Assembly: GCF_001647545.1 (NCBI RefSeq)
Contig: NZ_LSZH01000018.1
Span: 1 to 64,000, forward strand
Length of the DNA: 64,000 nucleotides
Reading direction: 5' to 3'
Source of the DNA: Acinetobacter sp. SFB
GTDB taxonomy: Bacteria > Pseudomonadota > Gammaproteobacteria > Pseudomonadales > Moraxellaceae
In this document: positions 35,115 to 45,249 of the stretch, one piece after another
How positions within the stretch are numbered: the stretch's first letter is position 1
Layout of the letters: each line of letters starts with the position of its first letter
The notes under the pieces: model-generated
Databases searched by the model: none
What the model saw: the letters and a program-made list of their open reading frames with translations, nothing else
Told to the model about the DNA's origin: nothing
Position numbers and translations under genes: made by a program

Positions 35115-37925
35115 TTAAGTATGTTGTTTGTTTAAAATCTGCTGTGATGCCTGTTCAACTTGCTGAACTACAGACTGCAATTCGTCAAAACGTTTTAGGG
35201 TTTCTTGAATAAACGTTTCATCGGCTTTACGCCGTTCTTTACGTAAGGAGGAAACAAACTGCTCAAATCCACCGGTTGCTTCTTGCAAGGTCGGTGCACC
35301 GACATAGCGGGTTGCACCATGTAAACGATGCAGCACATGTTCCAGTTGTGGGAAATCTTCCATTTCAATCAACAGCTGCATTTCACTCAGTTCTGTGGGG
35401 AAACTGTCGACCAGCATTTGAAGTAGATCAATTGCCAGATCTTCTTTATTGGCTGCCAGTTGCAAGCTTTGTTGCCAATCTAAAATATTTGGATCAAGGG
35501 CTTCAATCAGGATGGCTTTTTCCACCGTTTTGGCTTTTTTAAAGTTTTCTGAGGTCAGCTGGGTCAAAATTTGAATAATCTGATCCATTTGAATCGGTTT
35601 GGTCACATAATCATCCATGCCAACCTGTAACAGTTTTTGTTTTTCATCGGCGAGTGCATGCGCTGTCAAGGCAATAATTGGCAAGCGTTTATGGTTCTCT
35701 AAAGTGGATTCTAGGGAACGAATAGCACGTGTAGTATCTACTCCTGACATCACCGGCATCTGGATATCCATAAACACCACATCAAATGCGGGCAGATCTT
35801 GTTCTATACGATGTTGAATGATTTCTAATGCTTCTTGACCGCTTAAAGCCTTGGTGGTCTTGACATTGAGTTCACCCAAAAGGGCTTCCAAAACAATCAG
35901 ATTGGGTAAGTGATCATCGACAGCGAGTACATGCAAACCTTGGCCATTAAATTCTTCATGTACATCGTGATCAAAAATAGGCTGATTGCTTAACAGTTGA
36001 ATTAAAGCACTGCGACTCAATGGTTGATACAGGGGACGGGCACGATATTCATTCAGCATGTTTGGGTCGAGCGACATTTGATAGCCGTACACTGCGATAT
36101 TGCCGTGATAACGGTTACGAATTTCTTTCAGCAAGGCTTCGCCATCGCCACTATGATCCACAATGAGCCAGGTGTTTTCATCACTTTCCGAGAACTGATT
36201 CAGCTGACTGAATAAATCCAGAATCGAGCTGGTTTCCACATGATGCACATCATAATTTTCCAGATAATGACGCAAAATATTGGCAGTCGCAGGATGGGCT
36301 AAATAAGAGACTATCTGCATGTTGTTGAAGTGCGGATGAACAATCTCAATCTCGTCGTTCACCTTAAACATGGCGCTAAACCAGAACGTAGAACCTTTTT
36401 CAGTGGGTGCACGTTCCTGGTTGTCTTCAAAACCAATTTGACCTTGCATTAAATGCACCAGCTGTTTGGAAATCGCCAGCCCCAGACCGGTACCGCCAAA
36501 TTGACGCGTCACCGAAGCATCACCTTGCGAGAAGGATTCAAATAATTTTTTACGGTCTGTACCGCTTAGACCAATGCCGCTGTCTTGCACGCTAAAGTGC
36601 AAGATGCATTGCCCAATATCATCGTGTTCCATACGGGCACGGACAATAATTTCACCATCCGGGGTGAATTTAATCGCGTTTGAAATCAGGTTGGTCAGAA
36701 TTTGCTTGAAGCGTAGCGCATCGCCAATCACTTGTGTTGGAATATTGTCGGCATAATAAAATGCCATATCAATATGCTTTTGAGCCGCGAGCGGGGAGAG
36801 CATGTCCATCACATCAAAAATGGCTTCTTCCAGGTCAAACGGTGCGGTTTCCAGTTCCAGTTTGCCGGCATCAATTTTCGAGAAATCCAGTACATCATTA
36901 ATTAAAGCCAGAAGATGGGCAGATGATTTACGAATGGTTTGCAGATACAGGTTTTGCTCATTGCTCAAGTTGCCCTGACGCAGCAATAAATGAATAAAGC
37001 CATCAATACTATTCAGTGGAGTACGCAGTTCATGGCTGATATTGGCCAAAAATACCGATTTGGACTGGTTGGCTGAAATCGCCTGGTCACGCGCTTGGCG
37101 ATAGGTAATATTTTGAACTTCCAAGGTATCTAAGGTGCGACGTAAATCATCTTCAGTTTGTTCGGTATGTTCTTTGAGTTCTAAAAAACTAGAGTGTAAG
37201 CGTTTGACCACATTGGCAATGTCGCGCTGCAATAAACGCAATTCGCCAGTACTGTTAATCACCATGTGCTGATCAAGCGTATCGACAGTGAGGCGTTGCA
37301 ATTGCATGCGAATTTCATACATCGGTGCAATCCAGCGACGGGAATAGAAATTCAGGCACAATAAAAGCAGCAATAAAGTCAGTAAGCCGGTTGCAATCAG
37401 CACCACCATGACGCGATAACGGGCAATTTCCAGCGGTTGGTTATCCAGTTCAATAACCAGTCGTGCAGGCGTTCCAGTATGGTCATTAATTTTTAGTGCA
37501 TAAATATTATTATTTTGATACAGAATAGGGCCGACAAAAGAGGCTGGAGAGTCAATTTTTGGCCAAGGTTCTTGATCCTGAAAGCCGATACTTAAACGGT
37601 TTCTGCCTTTATTATCAATGATCGCTGCGCGAATTAAATATTTCTCGTTCAGCATGATCTGCATGGCATTGCGTGCCTGGTCATACTGCCAGGGATAACT
37701 GCTCAATAAGTCGATTGCTGCTTCAGACGTCAGTTGATAGCGGGTCACAATGGCAATCGCCATTTGGCGTTGCTGTGCACGTGATGCATTGGAAGTTTCG
37801 GATAAAACCAGTAATGCCCCGACACATGCCAAAATCATAATCGGCACAAAAATCAGGGCAATGAGTTGTCCATAAGCATGATTTAAGTGTAGACGTTTAA
37901 ATAACTTTTTATTGATATTTGACAT
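35115..37925 (-). CDS. gacS: Hybrid sensor histidine kinase GacS/BarA
   Basis: 936 aa. Two N-terminal transmembrane helices (about 18-42 and 172-194) enclose a periplasmic sensor. A HAMP domain follows (about 195-250), then HisKA with the phospho-accepting His298 (ANISHELRTPLN), the HATPase domain (about 405-520, GTGLGLAISKQL), a degenerate receiver-like segment (about 540-650), a true receiver with Asp720 (FMDIQMPVMSG) and a C-terminal Hpt domain with His866 (HRLHGATRYVG). This is the GacS/BarA layout, which phosphorylates GacA and controls secondary metabolism and virulence. Divergent from cysM. Confidence 0.95.
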   Translation of the reverse strand: MSNINKKLFKRLHLNHAYGQLIALIFVPIMILACVGALLVLSETSNASRAQQRQMAIAIVTRYQLTSEAAIDLLSSYPWQYDQARNAMQIMLNEKYLIRAAIIDNKGRNRLSIGFQDQEPWPKIDSPASFVGPILYQNNNIYALKINDHTGTPARLVIELDNQPLEIARYRVMVVLIATGLLTLLLLLLCLNFYSRRWIAPMYEIRMQLQRLTVDTLDQHMVINSTGELRLLQRDIANVVKRLHSSFLELKEHTEQTEDDLRRTLDTLEVQNITYRQARDQAISANQSKSVFLANISHELRTPLNSIDGFIHLLLRQGNLSNEQNLYLQTIRKSSAHLLALINDVLDFSKIDAGKLELETAPFDLEEAIFDVMDMLSPLAAQKHIDMAFYYADNIPTQVIGDALRFKQILTNLISNAIKFTPDGEIIVRARMEHDDIGQCILHFSVQDSGIGLSGTDRKKLFESFSQGDASVTRQFGGTGLGLAISKQLVHLMQGQIGFEDNQERAPTEKGSTFWFSAMFKVNDEIEIVHPHFNNMQIVSYLAHPATANILRHYLENYDVHHVETSSILDLFSQLNQFSESDENTWLIVDHSGDGEALLKEIRNRYHGNIAVYGYQMSLDPNMLNEYRARPLYQPLSRSALIQLLSNQPIFDHDVHEEFNGQGLHVLAVDDHLPNLIVLEALLGELNVKTTKALSGQEALEIIQHRIEQDLPAFDVVFMDIQMPVMSGVDTTRAIRSLESTLENHKRLPIIALTAHALADEKQKLLQVGMDDYVTKPIQMDQIIQILTQLTSENFKKAKTVEKAILIEALDPNILDWQQSLQLAANKEDLAIDLLQMLVDSFPTELSEMQLLIEMEDFPQLEHVLHRLHGATRYVGAPTLQEATGGFEQFVSSLRKERRKADETFIQETLKRFDELQSVVQQVEQASQQILNKQHT

Positions 37926-38078
37926 GATTAAAGCAGTTTATTTTCTATGCACGGAATATTAGCACGCTTTATTTAAAACTGACTGCGCTTTAAACACTTT
38001 CAATAAAAAGCCTGCTAAATGGGTGCAGCGAGGAGGATTTTTTCATACAATAGACCCACCTCGATATAGGTACAAATA

Positions 38079-38999
38079 ATGAGTAATACCGCCCCTGATT
38101 TTCAAGCAGACGAATTTTTGTTAGACCACTACGTAGGTAAAACGCCTCTGGTGCGTTTGCAACGTCTAGCAAGTCACACTCAAGCAACAGTATTGGCTAA
38201 ACTTGAAGGAAATAATCCTGCAGGTTCGGTAAAAGACCGTCCAGCGTATAACATGATTATGCAGGCTGAAAAACGTGGTCAGATCAAACCAGGCGATACG
38301 TTAATTGAAGCGACAAGCGGAAATACAGGGATTGCCTTGGCCATGGTTGCCGCGATGCGTGGCTACAAAATAAAACTCATTATGCCTACAGCTTCCAGTC
38401 AGGAACGTAAAGATGCGATGCGTGCTTACGGGGCTGAACTGATTGAATGTTCAAGCATGGAAGAAGCGCGCGATATGGCGCTGCAAATGGAAAAAGACGG
38501 TAAAGGTCTGGTCCTTAACCAGTTTGGTAACCCGGATAATGTTGAAGCTCATTACCTGACCACCGGTCCTGAAATCTGGCAACAAACAGGCGGTAAAATT
38601 ACCCATTTCGTCAGTTCTATGGGAACGACGGGTACCATTATGGGAATTTCCAAATACCTGAAAGAACAGAATCCTGATATTCAGATTGTTGGTTTACAAC
38701 CTGCTGAAGGTTCAAATATTGCCGGTATTCGCCGTTGGCCTGAACAATATTTACCGACTATTTTTGACCCTAAGCGCGTTGACCGCATTATGGACATTCC
38801 GCAAATTGAGGCGGAAAAAATGGCCCGTCAGTTGGCGCGCAAAGAAGGCATCAGTGCCGGGACGTCTTCAGGTGGTGCAGTTTGGGCTTCAATACAACTG
38901 GCGCAAGAAAACCCGGGTGCCGTGATTGTCTGTATTATCTGTGACCGTGGTGACCGTTATCTTTCTACAGGGTTGTTTTCTGTACAAGATCCTGAATAA
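38079..38999 (+). CDS. cysM: Cysteine synthase B (CysM)
   Basis: 306 aa PLP enzyme. AKLEGNNPAGSVKDRPAYNMI (about 41-61) carries the PLP lysine in SVKDR; EATSGNTGIALAMVAAMRG near 74; GTTGTIMGISKYLKEQNP near 178. The C-terminal phrase GLQPAEGSNIAGIRRWP and the shorter length distinguish CysM from CysK. It makes cysteine from O-acetylserine and sulfide or thiosulfate. It heads a forward run cysM, exonuclease, rlmD, relA. Confidence 0.95.
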   Translation: MSNTAPDFQADEFLLDHYVGKTPLVRLQRLASHTQATVLAKLEGNNPAGSVKDRPAYNMIMQAEKRGQIKPGDTLIEATSGNTGIALAMVAAMRGYKIKLIMPTASSQERKDAMRAYGAELIECSSMEEARDMALQMEKDGKGLVLNQFGNPDNVEAHYLTTGPEIWQQTGGKITHFVSSMGTTGTIMGISKYLKEQNPDIQIVGLQPAEGSNIAGIRRWPEQYLPTIFDPKRVDRIMDIPQIEAEKMARQLARKEGISAGTSSGGAVWASIQLAQENPGAVIVCIICDRGDRYLSTGLFSVQDPE

Positions 39000-39021
39000 A
39001 TCTGCAATTTTGTGAGTTAAG

Positions 39022-39843
39022 ATGCGCTTACCTGTTTTAGTTTTCGATATAGAAACCCTGACCGATTTAAAATCGGGAGCGCATTTGTATGGTCTGGATT
39101 TGCCTGAAGCAGATCTGGAACAGGCGTTGATTAAATTGCGTCGGCAAGAGTCCGGTATGGACTTTCAGCGCATGGCCTTGCATGAGATTGTCTGTATTTC
39201 CGGTTTATGGCTGGATGAGCAAGGTGGCATGAAAATGTTCTCGTTTAGCCGGGAACAGAATACTGAAGCGGAAATTTTAAAGAAATTTCTCTCGATTTTT
39301 GACAAGCGTCATCCGACTTTGGTCAGCTGGAATGGCTCGCAATTTGATTTGCCGGTGATTCTGTTCCGGGCCATGTATCATGGTTTGTCTGCGCCTGCTT
39401 TATTCGATCAGGGCGAAATTAATCAGCAAAAGCGTTATAATAACTACCAAAATCGTTATCACCATCGTCATGTCGACTTAATGGATGTGATTGCGATGTT
39501 CAATGGTCGCCAATTTCAGAAGTTGGATGACGTCGCCCATTTACTCGGTTATCCGGGAAAACGTGGTGATGGTGCCTATCATGTGCCTGAATATGTGCGT
39601 CAGCAGGAATGGCAAAAACTCACCCGTTATTGCGAAGGTGATGTGCTGAATACCTGGCTGATTTACCTGCGCTGGTCATTGTTAAAAGGTCAGCTTTTAC
39701 TCAATGATTATCGTGAGGCAGTTCAGGGCACTATTCAATTTTTATCAACTCAACCGCAACATGCAGATTTTTTAACGGTATGGCGTGAAACCTCACAACG
39801 TACTGAATTTACCGCTGCAGACTTTTTATCTCCCACACTCTAG
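39022..39843 (+). CDS. Predicted PolB-like 3'-5' exonuclease
   Basis: 273 aa RNase H-like exonuclease of the DNA_pol_B_exo2 group. ExoI: VFDIETLTD with Asp9-x-Glu11; ExoII: LVSWNGSQFDLPVILFRA with Asp near 112; ExoIII: RYCEGDVLNTWLIYLRW with Asp near 211. The DEDD set is present, so it should be a metal-dependent nuclease in DNA or RNA processing. No polymerase domain follows. It sits between cysM and rlmD. Confidence 0.88.
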   Translation: MRLPVLVFDIETLTDLKSGAHLYGLDLPEADLEQALIKLRRQESGMDFQRMALHEIVCISGLWLDEQGGMKMFSFSREQNTEAEILKKFLSIFDKRHPTLVSWNGSQFDLPVILFRAMYHGLSAPALFDQGEINQQKRYNNYQNRYHHRHVDLMDVIAMFNGRQFQKLDDVAHLLGYPGKRGDGAYHVPEYVRQQEWQKLTRYCEGDVLNTWLIYLRWSLLKGQLLLNDYREAVQGTIQFLSTQPQHADFLTVWRETSQRTEFTAADFLSPTL

Positions 39844-39849
39844 GTATTC

Positions 39850-41241
39850 ATGAAACATAGACCCAAGCCACGTCCAGCTCAACAGCCGATTTATACTTTT
39901 CAGGTTGAGTCACTTTCACATGAAGGACGGGGGATAGCGCACTATGGAACACATCCGGATCACCCAAGTGACAAGCAAGGCAAAAAAGTATTTATTAGTT
40001 ATGCCTTGCCGGGCGAGACTGTTAAAGCACAAATCACTCATGTGGCGAAACGTTTGGAAGAAGCGGACAGTATTGAGCTGTTAAGCGCGCCTGCTGCAAC
40101 CCGTGTTGAGCCGAAATGTCCACACTTTACCGTGTGTGGCGGTTGTAATATGCAGCACATTCAGCAAGATGAACAAATTCGCTTAAAACAAGAGGTTTTA
40201 AAATCACATTTAGAACATTTTGCCGGCATTCAACCTGAACAGTGGTTAGAGCCATTACGTTCGCAACGTGAAGACTACCGTCGTAAAGCCCGGATTGGAG
40301 TACGCTATATTCCTGCTAAAGACAAACTTGTAGTGGGTTTTCGGGAACGCCAAAGTAATAAGTTGATTTCGATTGATCGCTGTCTGGTGCTGGATCGTGA
40401 GTTTGGTTCTATTAGCGCCTTAAGGGAGTTACTCGAAAGTCTAAAGGCCAAAGCTGCCATTGGTCATATAGAATTGGCCATGGGTGATGAAGATATTGCA
40501 CTGGTGGTTCGTCATACTGAAAAATTATCAGTCGATGATGTCAACCAATTAAAACAGTTTACGTTAAACAAGCAGTGGCAATTGTATTTACAACCTGCAG
40601 GTAGCGAAAGTTTACATCGTGTCGATGATCCGGCTGCCTCAATGCGTTTGCATTATGCGTTGGATGAATTTGAGGTGAAATTTGGCTTTAATCCGCTGGA
40701 TTTTACTCAGGTCAACTCAACGATTAACCCGCAAATGCTGAAGCTGGCATGTGATTTGCTTCAGTTGCAGCAGGGTGAACGAGTACTCGACCTGTTCTGT
40801 GGTTTAGGAAACTTTTCTTTACCGCTGGCTCGCTGTGTCGGTGAAACAGGGCAAGTCGTGGCGGTTGAAGGAAGTGACGAAATGGTTCAACGTGGTACAG
40901 AAAATGCTAAAAATAATGCGATGAGTCACGTACATTTTTATTCACAAGATTTAACAAAAGATTTTTCGCATCATTCTTGGGCAAAACAGGGATTTGATGC
41001 ATTATTGATAGATCCTCCACGCTCCGGTGCCGAGGAAATAATGTATTATGTGCCCAAATTTGGTGCAAAAAGAATCGTTTATGTATCATGCAATCCTGCA
41101 ACATTGGCACGCGATGCCGGGGTGTTGGTGAAACATGGCTATCGATTAAAAAAGGCGGGGGTGATGGATATGTTTACCCATACGGGACATGTCGAATCTA
41201 TTGCCTTATTCGAAAAAGATAAAGAAATAAACGATTTATAA
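39850..41241 (+). CDS. rlmD: 23S rRNA (uracil-1939-C5)-methyltransferase RlmD
   Basis: 463 aa. An N-terminal TRAM domain (about 15-80) is followed by iron-sulfur cysteines ([10 protein letters not shown] near 92-101), a central domain and the SAM-binding methyltransferase: [15 protein letters not shown] near 315, DPPRSGAEE near 386, and the catalytic Cys in [12 protein letters not shown] near 415. It makes m5U1939 in 23S rRNA. It lies 7 bases downstream of the exonuclease gene and 30 upstream of relA. Confidence 0.95.
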   Translation: MKHRPKPRPAQQPIYTFQVESLSHEGRGIAHYGTHPDHPSDKQGKKVFISYALPGETVKAQITHVAKRLEEADSIELLSAPAATRVEPKCPHFTVCGGCNMQHIQQDEQIRLKQEVLKSHLEHFAGIQPEQWLEPLRSQREDYRRKARIGVRYIPAKDKLVVGFRERQSNKLISIDRCLVLDREFGSISALRELLESLKAKAAIGHIELAMGDEDIALVVRHTEKLSVDDVNQLKQFTLNKQWQLYLQPAGSESLHRVDDPAASMRLHYALDEFEVKFGFNPLDFTQVNSTINPQMLKLACDLLQLQQGERVLDLFCGLGNFSLPLARCVGETGQVVAVEGSDEMVQRGTENAKNNAMSHVHFYSQDLTKDFSHHSWAKQGFDALLIDPPRSGAEEIMYYVPKFGAKRIVYVSCNPATLARDAGVLVKHGYRLKKAGVMDMFTHTGHVESIALFEKDKEINDL

Positions 41242-41270
41242 TATGATAAGTAAAGAGGTAGGAGAAGGGT

Positions 41271-43577
41271 ATGGTCACAGTACGTGAACAACTTCCTGGA
41301 CGTCTCAATGAGTTGTCCGAGGAAGCGACTGTAGAGCATGCCGAACAAGCTCGACAGGATCTGGCGGAATGGCTGGATCGGGTACGTAGCATATTAGATG
41401 ACGCAGAGCTTAAACAACTCGAAGAAGTTGCCCAGCTAACTTTAAATAAAGAGTTACAAACTACGGTTAATCATCGCTCCAATACCTTTTATACCGGTAT
41501 TGAGATGGCGGATATTTTGGCGCATTTACATGTGGATGAAGACACTTTGTCCGCAGCAATGCTGTACCGAAGTGTGCGTGAAGGCGTCATGACGCTTGAA
41601 GAGGTTCGGGAACATTTTGGCGAGCAAGTGCATAGTCTGGTCCAAGGGACCTTGGCAATGGGTAAGCTTTCTGAACTGATTGAAAAGAACAAACGTCTGG
41701 AAGACCATTTTAATAATAATCAAAGAGAGCATTTAAGCGGCATTTATAAAATGCTGATTTCTGTGACCGAAGATGTTCGGGTGGTCTTGATCAAACTTGC
41801 AGAGCGTACTTATGCCTTGCGAGAACTGACCCAGGCCTCACGCGAGCGTCAAGAACGTGTTGCGCGAGAAATTCTGACCATCTACTCTCCCTTGGCGCAC
41901 CGTTTGGGGATTGCGCAACTTAAATGGGAACTTGAAGATTTAGCCTTTCGTTATTTGGCCCCGGAACGCTATAAGGAAATTGCGACCTTACTAAATGAAA
42001 AACGTTTAGAGCGCGAGCAATATATTCAGTTTGTCATTGATAAACTGAAAAATGAACTGGCAAGCTATGATATCGAAGCGGATATTACCGGACGGGTGAA
42101 ACACATTTATTCGATTTATCGAAAAATGAAAAGTAAAAGCCTCAGTTTCGATCAGCTTTACGATATTCGAGCGGTTCGGGTATTGGTAAAAAACGTCCCT
42201 GAGTGTTATCACTCGCTGGGGATTGTGCATCAAATCTGGCGTCATATTCCGCACCAGTTTGATGATTATATTACCAATCCTAAAGCCAATGGCTATCGTT
42301 CGTTACACACTGCAGTCATTGCAGAGAACAAGTCGCTTGAAGTGCAAATTCGTACCAAAGATATGCATAACGAGGCAGAGCTTGGGGTTTGTTCGCACTT
42401 CAATTATAAGGAAGGTGCAAAAAATACCGATCACTCTTTTAACCATCGTTTACATTCCTTGCGTGCAGTACTTGAGCATTATCAAGAACGTAATGATGCC
42501 AGCGCACATAAATCAGAAGATGATTCCGAGAGTTTTGAACAGGTTCAGGATTTCGAGGGTTTTGAAAAGATTTATGTATTTAGCCGTGATGGGGATATTA
42601 AAGAGTTACCGCGCGGTTCAACCGTCTTGGATTTTGCCTATCATGTGCACACCGAGGTCGGGAACAAGTGTTATGCAGCACGAGTAAACCAGCGCTATGT
42701 ACCTTTAACCTATACCTTGAAAACTGGTGAACAGGTTGAAATCTTAACCAAGAAAGATCGTGAGCCGAATCGTGACTGGTTGGTGAACTCGCTGGGTTAT
42801 ATCAAGACCTCTCGTGCGCGAGATAAATTGCGCCATTGGTTTAGACAGCAAGATCGCAGTAAAAACCTGGAAGTTGGCCGTGAAATTCTGAATAAGGAAC
42901 TTGTACGTCTAGCGATTCACCCAAAAAGTATTGATTTAAGTGATTATTGCAATCACTTTAATGTCAAGCTGGGTGAAGATATTTTGATTGGTTTGGTCAA
43001 TGGCGATATTAGCCTGCATGCCTTGATCAATCAGGTCAACCGCCATATGCACATCGGGCAGGATGAGCCAGAGCTGGTGCTCAAGCCGACATTAAATCCG
43101 CGTGCCAGTCATACCTTGTCTGCGCATGGCATTTTAATTGACGGTTTGGACAACGTGGAACTGCATATTGCGCAATGTTGCCAGCCGGTACATGGGGAAT
43201 CAATTGGTGGATATATCACGTTGAATCGTGGGGTCAGTATTCACAAGGTGGTGTGTTCGGATTATATTCGGATGATTTCTCAAGAACCTGAGCGTGCAGT
43301 TGAAGCCGATTGGGAAATGCAGCCAACCCGGGGTCAAAGCGTACAGATTGTGGTGGAAGCCTACGACCGGCGTGGTCTGTTAAAAGACTTAACCCAAGTG
43401 ATTTTTTCCGATCAAATCAATATTCGTCAGGTGAATACCATTTCTGAATCAGATGGTATTGCTAACATGAAGCTGCTGATTGAAGTGAAAGGCTTGGCAC
43501 AGTTATCACGTTTGTTGGCACGTTTAGAGCAACAACCGGGGATTATCAGTGCACGTCGTCTGGTGCAAGGCAATTAA
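41271..43577 (+). CDS. relA: GTP pyrophosphokinase RelA
   Basis: 768 aa long RelA/SpoT homologue. The N-terminal hydrolase domain has lost its HD pair (the equivalent region reads DEDTLSAAMLYRSVREGVM), so it is a synthetase-only RelA. The synthetase domain follows (YSIYRKMKSKSLSFDQLYDIRAVRV near 282, HQFDDYITNPKANGYRSLH near 327), then TGS (IYVFSRDGDIKELPRGSTVLDFAY near 438), helical/zinc-finger-like parts (IAQCCQPVHGE near 632) and a C-terminal ACT domain. It makes (p)ppGpp on starved ribosomes. Confidence 0.96.
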   Translation: MVTVREQLPGRLNELSEEATVEHAEQARQDLAEWLDRVRSILDDAELKQLEEVAQLTLNKELQTTVNHRSNTFYTGIEMADILAHLHVDEDTLSAAMLYRSVREGVMTLEEVREHFGEQVHSLVQGTLAMGKLSELIEKNKRLEDHFNNNQREHLSGIYKMLISVTEDVRVVLIKLAERTYALRELTQASRERQERVAREILTIYSPLAHRLGIAQLKWELEDLAFRYLAPERYKEIATLLNEKRLEREQYIQFVIDKLKNELASYDIEADITGRVKHIYSIYRKMKSKSLSFDQLYDIRAVRVLVKNVPECYHSLGIVHQIWRHIPHQFDDYITNPKANGYRSLHTAVIAENKSLEVQIRTKDMHNEAELGVCSHFNYKEGAKNTDHSFNHRLHSLRAVLEHYQERNDASAHKSEDDSESFEQVQDFEGFEKIYVFSRDGDIKELPRGSTVLDFAYHVHTEVGNKCYAARVNQRYVPLTYTLKTGEQVEILTKKDREPNRDWLVNSLGYIKTSRARDKLRHWFRQQDRSKNLEVGREILNKELVRLAIHPKSIDLSDYCNHFNVKLGEDILIGLVNGDISLHALINQVNRHMHIGQDEPELVLKPTLNPRASHTLSAHGILIDGLDNVELHIAQCCQPVHGESIGGYITLNRGVSIHKVVCSDYIRMISQEPERAVEADWEMQPTRGQSVQIVVEAYDRRGLLKDLTQVIFSDQINIRQVNTISESDGIANMKLLIEVKGLAQLSRLLARLEQQPGIISARRLVQGN

Positions 43578-43599
43578 GCTAAAGCTTTAAATTATTACC

Positions 43600-43633
43600 G
43601 GAAAACCAGCAACTTTTGTTGCTGGTTTTTTTA
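43600..43633 (+). terminator. Rho-independent terminator after relA
   Basis: Stem AAAACCAGCAAC / GTTGCTGGTTTT with TTTT loop followed by T-run, about 25 bases past the relA stop. It separates relA from the aryl-polyene cluster. Confidence 0.9.
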
Positions 43634-43747
43634 TGCAAGAAACAAAAGATCAATTCACTTAGCTCTAAAATGTATAAATAAATCAAGGGAGTGGATTTAT
43701 GTTGTTGAAAATCTACAGGATTTTTTTTATGTAATTTTTGTGACAAA

Positions 43748-43756
43748 TGCTATAAT
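43748..43756 (+). promoter_or_regulatory. Extended -10 promoter of the aryl-polyene cluster
   Basis: TGCTATAAT is a consensus -10 with the extended TG motif. The 17-18 bp upstream position is T/A-rich (no clear -35). It is about 58 bases before the first cluster ATG. Since all 18 genes downstream are packed without gaps, this may drive the whole unit. Confidence 0.55.
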
Positions 43757-43813
43757 CCGGCGCATAAAATAGCCTCGAGCTAAACAATTTTTAGGGTATG
43801 GAATAATTCGGCA

Positions 43814-44455
43814 ATGATTCAACTAAATGTATCACCCCTATATATGAGTCGTGCCGACGAAACCGCGCCTACCCTAGAACAGATTCCTGCCATGCAGCGT
43901 AGACGGTTATCCGGAATTGCAAAACTGGCTTTAAATAGTGCAATTCAATCGCTGAATTCAGAACCAGTGGACTACATTGTCTGGGCATCGCAATATGGTG
44001 ATGAACATAAAACCTTGAAAATTCTGGCCGATGTGCTGCAAGATCAGACTCCATCTCCGACACAGTTTTCAACTTCGGTGCATAATGCGATTGCTGGCTT
44101 GTATTCCATTTTATGTCAGGATGCCACGCCGTCCACCAGTTTGGCCGCGTCTTGGAGTGAAGCCCTGATTGAAGCTTATGCCTGGTTAAAAACCATGCCA
44201 CAACCTCATGATGCACGAGTTTTGGTGGTGTATTATGATGAAGCTTTACCTGAAATCTATCAGGAATTTCAGCCTTTTAGTGGTTTTGCCATGTCGGCAG
44301 TCATTAGCCTTGCAACACCAAATCTGCAACTGGATCTCACTGCATTAACCCATCATCGCCATAAATATCTGGATGCGCAAAAATTTTATGATTTTTGGCA
44401 GCAATCTGAACAGAGTCTTGAGTATTCTCAAACTCAGGCATGGCAAAAATGTTAA
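43814..44455 (+). CDS. Beta-ketoacyl synthase-like chain length factor (ApeC-type)
   Basis: 213 aa, shorter than a full ketosynthase and lacking an active-site Cys. It reads as the ketoacyl-synt_2 (beta-ketoacyl synthase chain length factor) family found first in aryl-polyene clusters: IPAMQRRRLSGIAKLALNSA near 26-45, WASQYGDEHKTLKIL near 58 and STSVHNAIAGLYSI near 91. It is expected to pair with one of the complete ketosynthases later in the cluster and limit polyene length. First gene of the operon; its end overlaps the acyltransferase start by 16 bases. Confidence 0.85.
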   Translation: MIQLNVSPLYMSRADETAPTLEQIPAMQRRRLSGIAKLALNSAIQSLNSEPVDYIVWASQYGDEHKTLKILADVLQDQTPSPTQFSTSVHNAIAGLYSILCQDATPSTSLAASWSEALIEAYAWLKTMPQPHDARVLVVYYDEALPEIYQEFQPFSGFAMSAVISLATPNLQLDLTALTHHRHKYLDAQKFYDFWQQSEQSLEYSQTQAWQKC

Positions 44456-45249
44456 AAGCAGCTCAAATTAAGCAAAAAGCTAATTATTTATGGCGTATTG
44501 GCGCAACCGGTTTTAGTTTCGCCAGTTTTGGAATTGGTGGTGTTGCGATTGGGGGCTTGGTTGCGCCTTTGGTCAATCTATCGACGAAGAATCCGAGTTT
44601 AAGACAGCAACGCACGCAAAAAGTGATCAAGTATAGTTTCAAGGGCTTTACCGAAATGATGGTCAAGCTTGGAATTATGCGCTATGACATTGAAGGTCTG
44701 GAAAAATTACAGCACAGTAGACAAGAACTGGTGATTGCCAACCATCCCACTCTGGTGGATGTGGTGCTGCTGATTGGCCTGATGGAACAGGCCAACTGTG
44801 TGGTGAAGCAAGCCCTGTGGTCAAATCCATTTACCAAAGGTCCGGTGCAAAATGCCGGTTATATTTTAAATGCAGCGTCTAAACAGTTTATTGAGGACTG
44901 TGTTGCAAAATTAAACACTGATCAAGCGGCATCTTTGCTGATTTTCCCTGAAGGAACACGTACGGCTAAAGGCGAATTATTGAATGAGTTTCAGCGGGGT
45001 GCGGCGAATATTGCGATTCGAGCCAATGTGCCGATTCGTCCCGTTCTGATCACCTGTACGCCTTCAACCTTAACCAAGAATGAAAAGTGGTATCACATTC
45101 CTTCACGACCATTTCATATTCAGGTGAAGGTTCTGGATGCCATTTACGTCGAAGATCTTTTAGATGATGCCACGGTCAGCCCGAAAAATGTGCGTCAGCT
45201 GAATCATCAATTACACCAGTTTTTTAACCAAGAGTTATCTAAAAAATGA
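44440..45249 (+). CDS. PlsC-like lysophospholipid acyltransferase of APE cluster
   Basis: 269 aa. A hydrophobic N-terminal helix (about 25-48) is followed by the acyltransferase motifs HPTLVD (HX4D, near 102) and FPEGTR (near 169). These are the catalytic and phosphate-binding blocks of 1-acyl-glycerol-3-phosphate acyltransferases. In aryl-polyene clusters such an enzyme is thought to build the lipid anchor. Its stop overlaps the ACP start by 4 bases (ATGA), indicating translational coupling. Confidence 0.85.
   Translation: MAKMLKAAQIKQKANYLWRIGATGFSFASFGIGGVAIGGLVAPLVNLSTKNPSLRQQRTQKVIKYSFKGFTEMMVKLGIMRYDIEGLEKLQHSRQELVIANHPTLVDVVLLIGLMEQANCVVKQALWSNPFTKGPVQNAGYILNAASKQFIEDCVAKLNTDQAASLLIFPEGTRTAKGELLNEFQRGAANIAIRANVPIRPVLITCTPSTLTKNEKWYHIPSRPFHIQVKVLDAIYVEDLLDDATVSPKNVRQLNHQLHQFFNQELSKK

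Noticed and set aside
42223..42687. 154-codon forward frame inside relA
   Set aside because: A shadow of relA in another frame; relA is full length with all domains.
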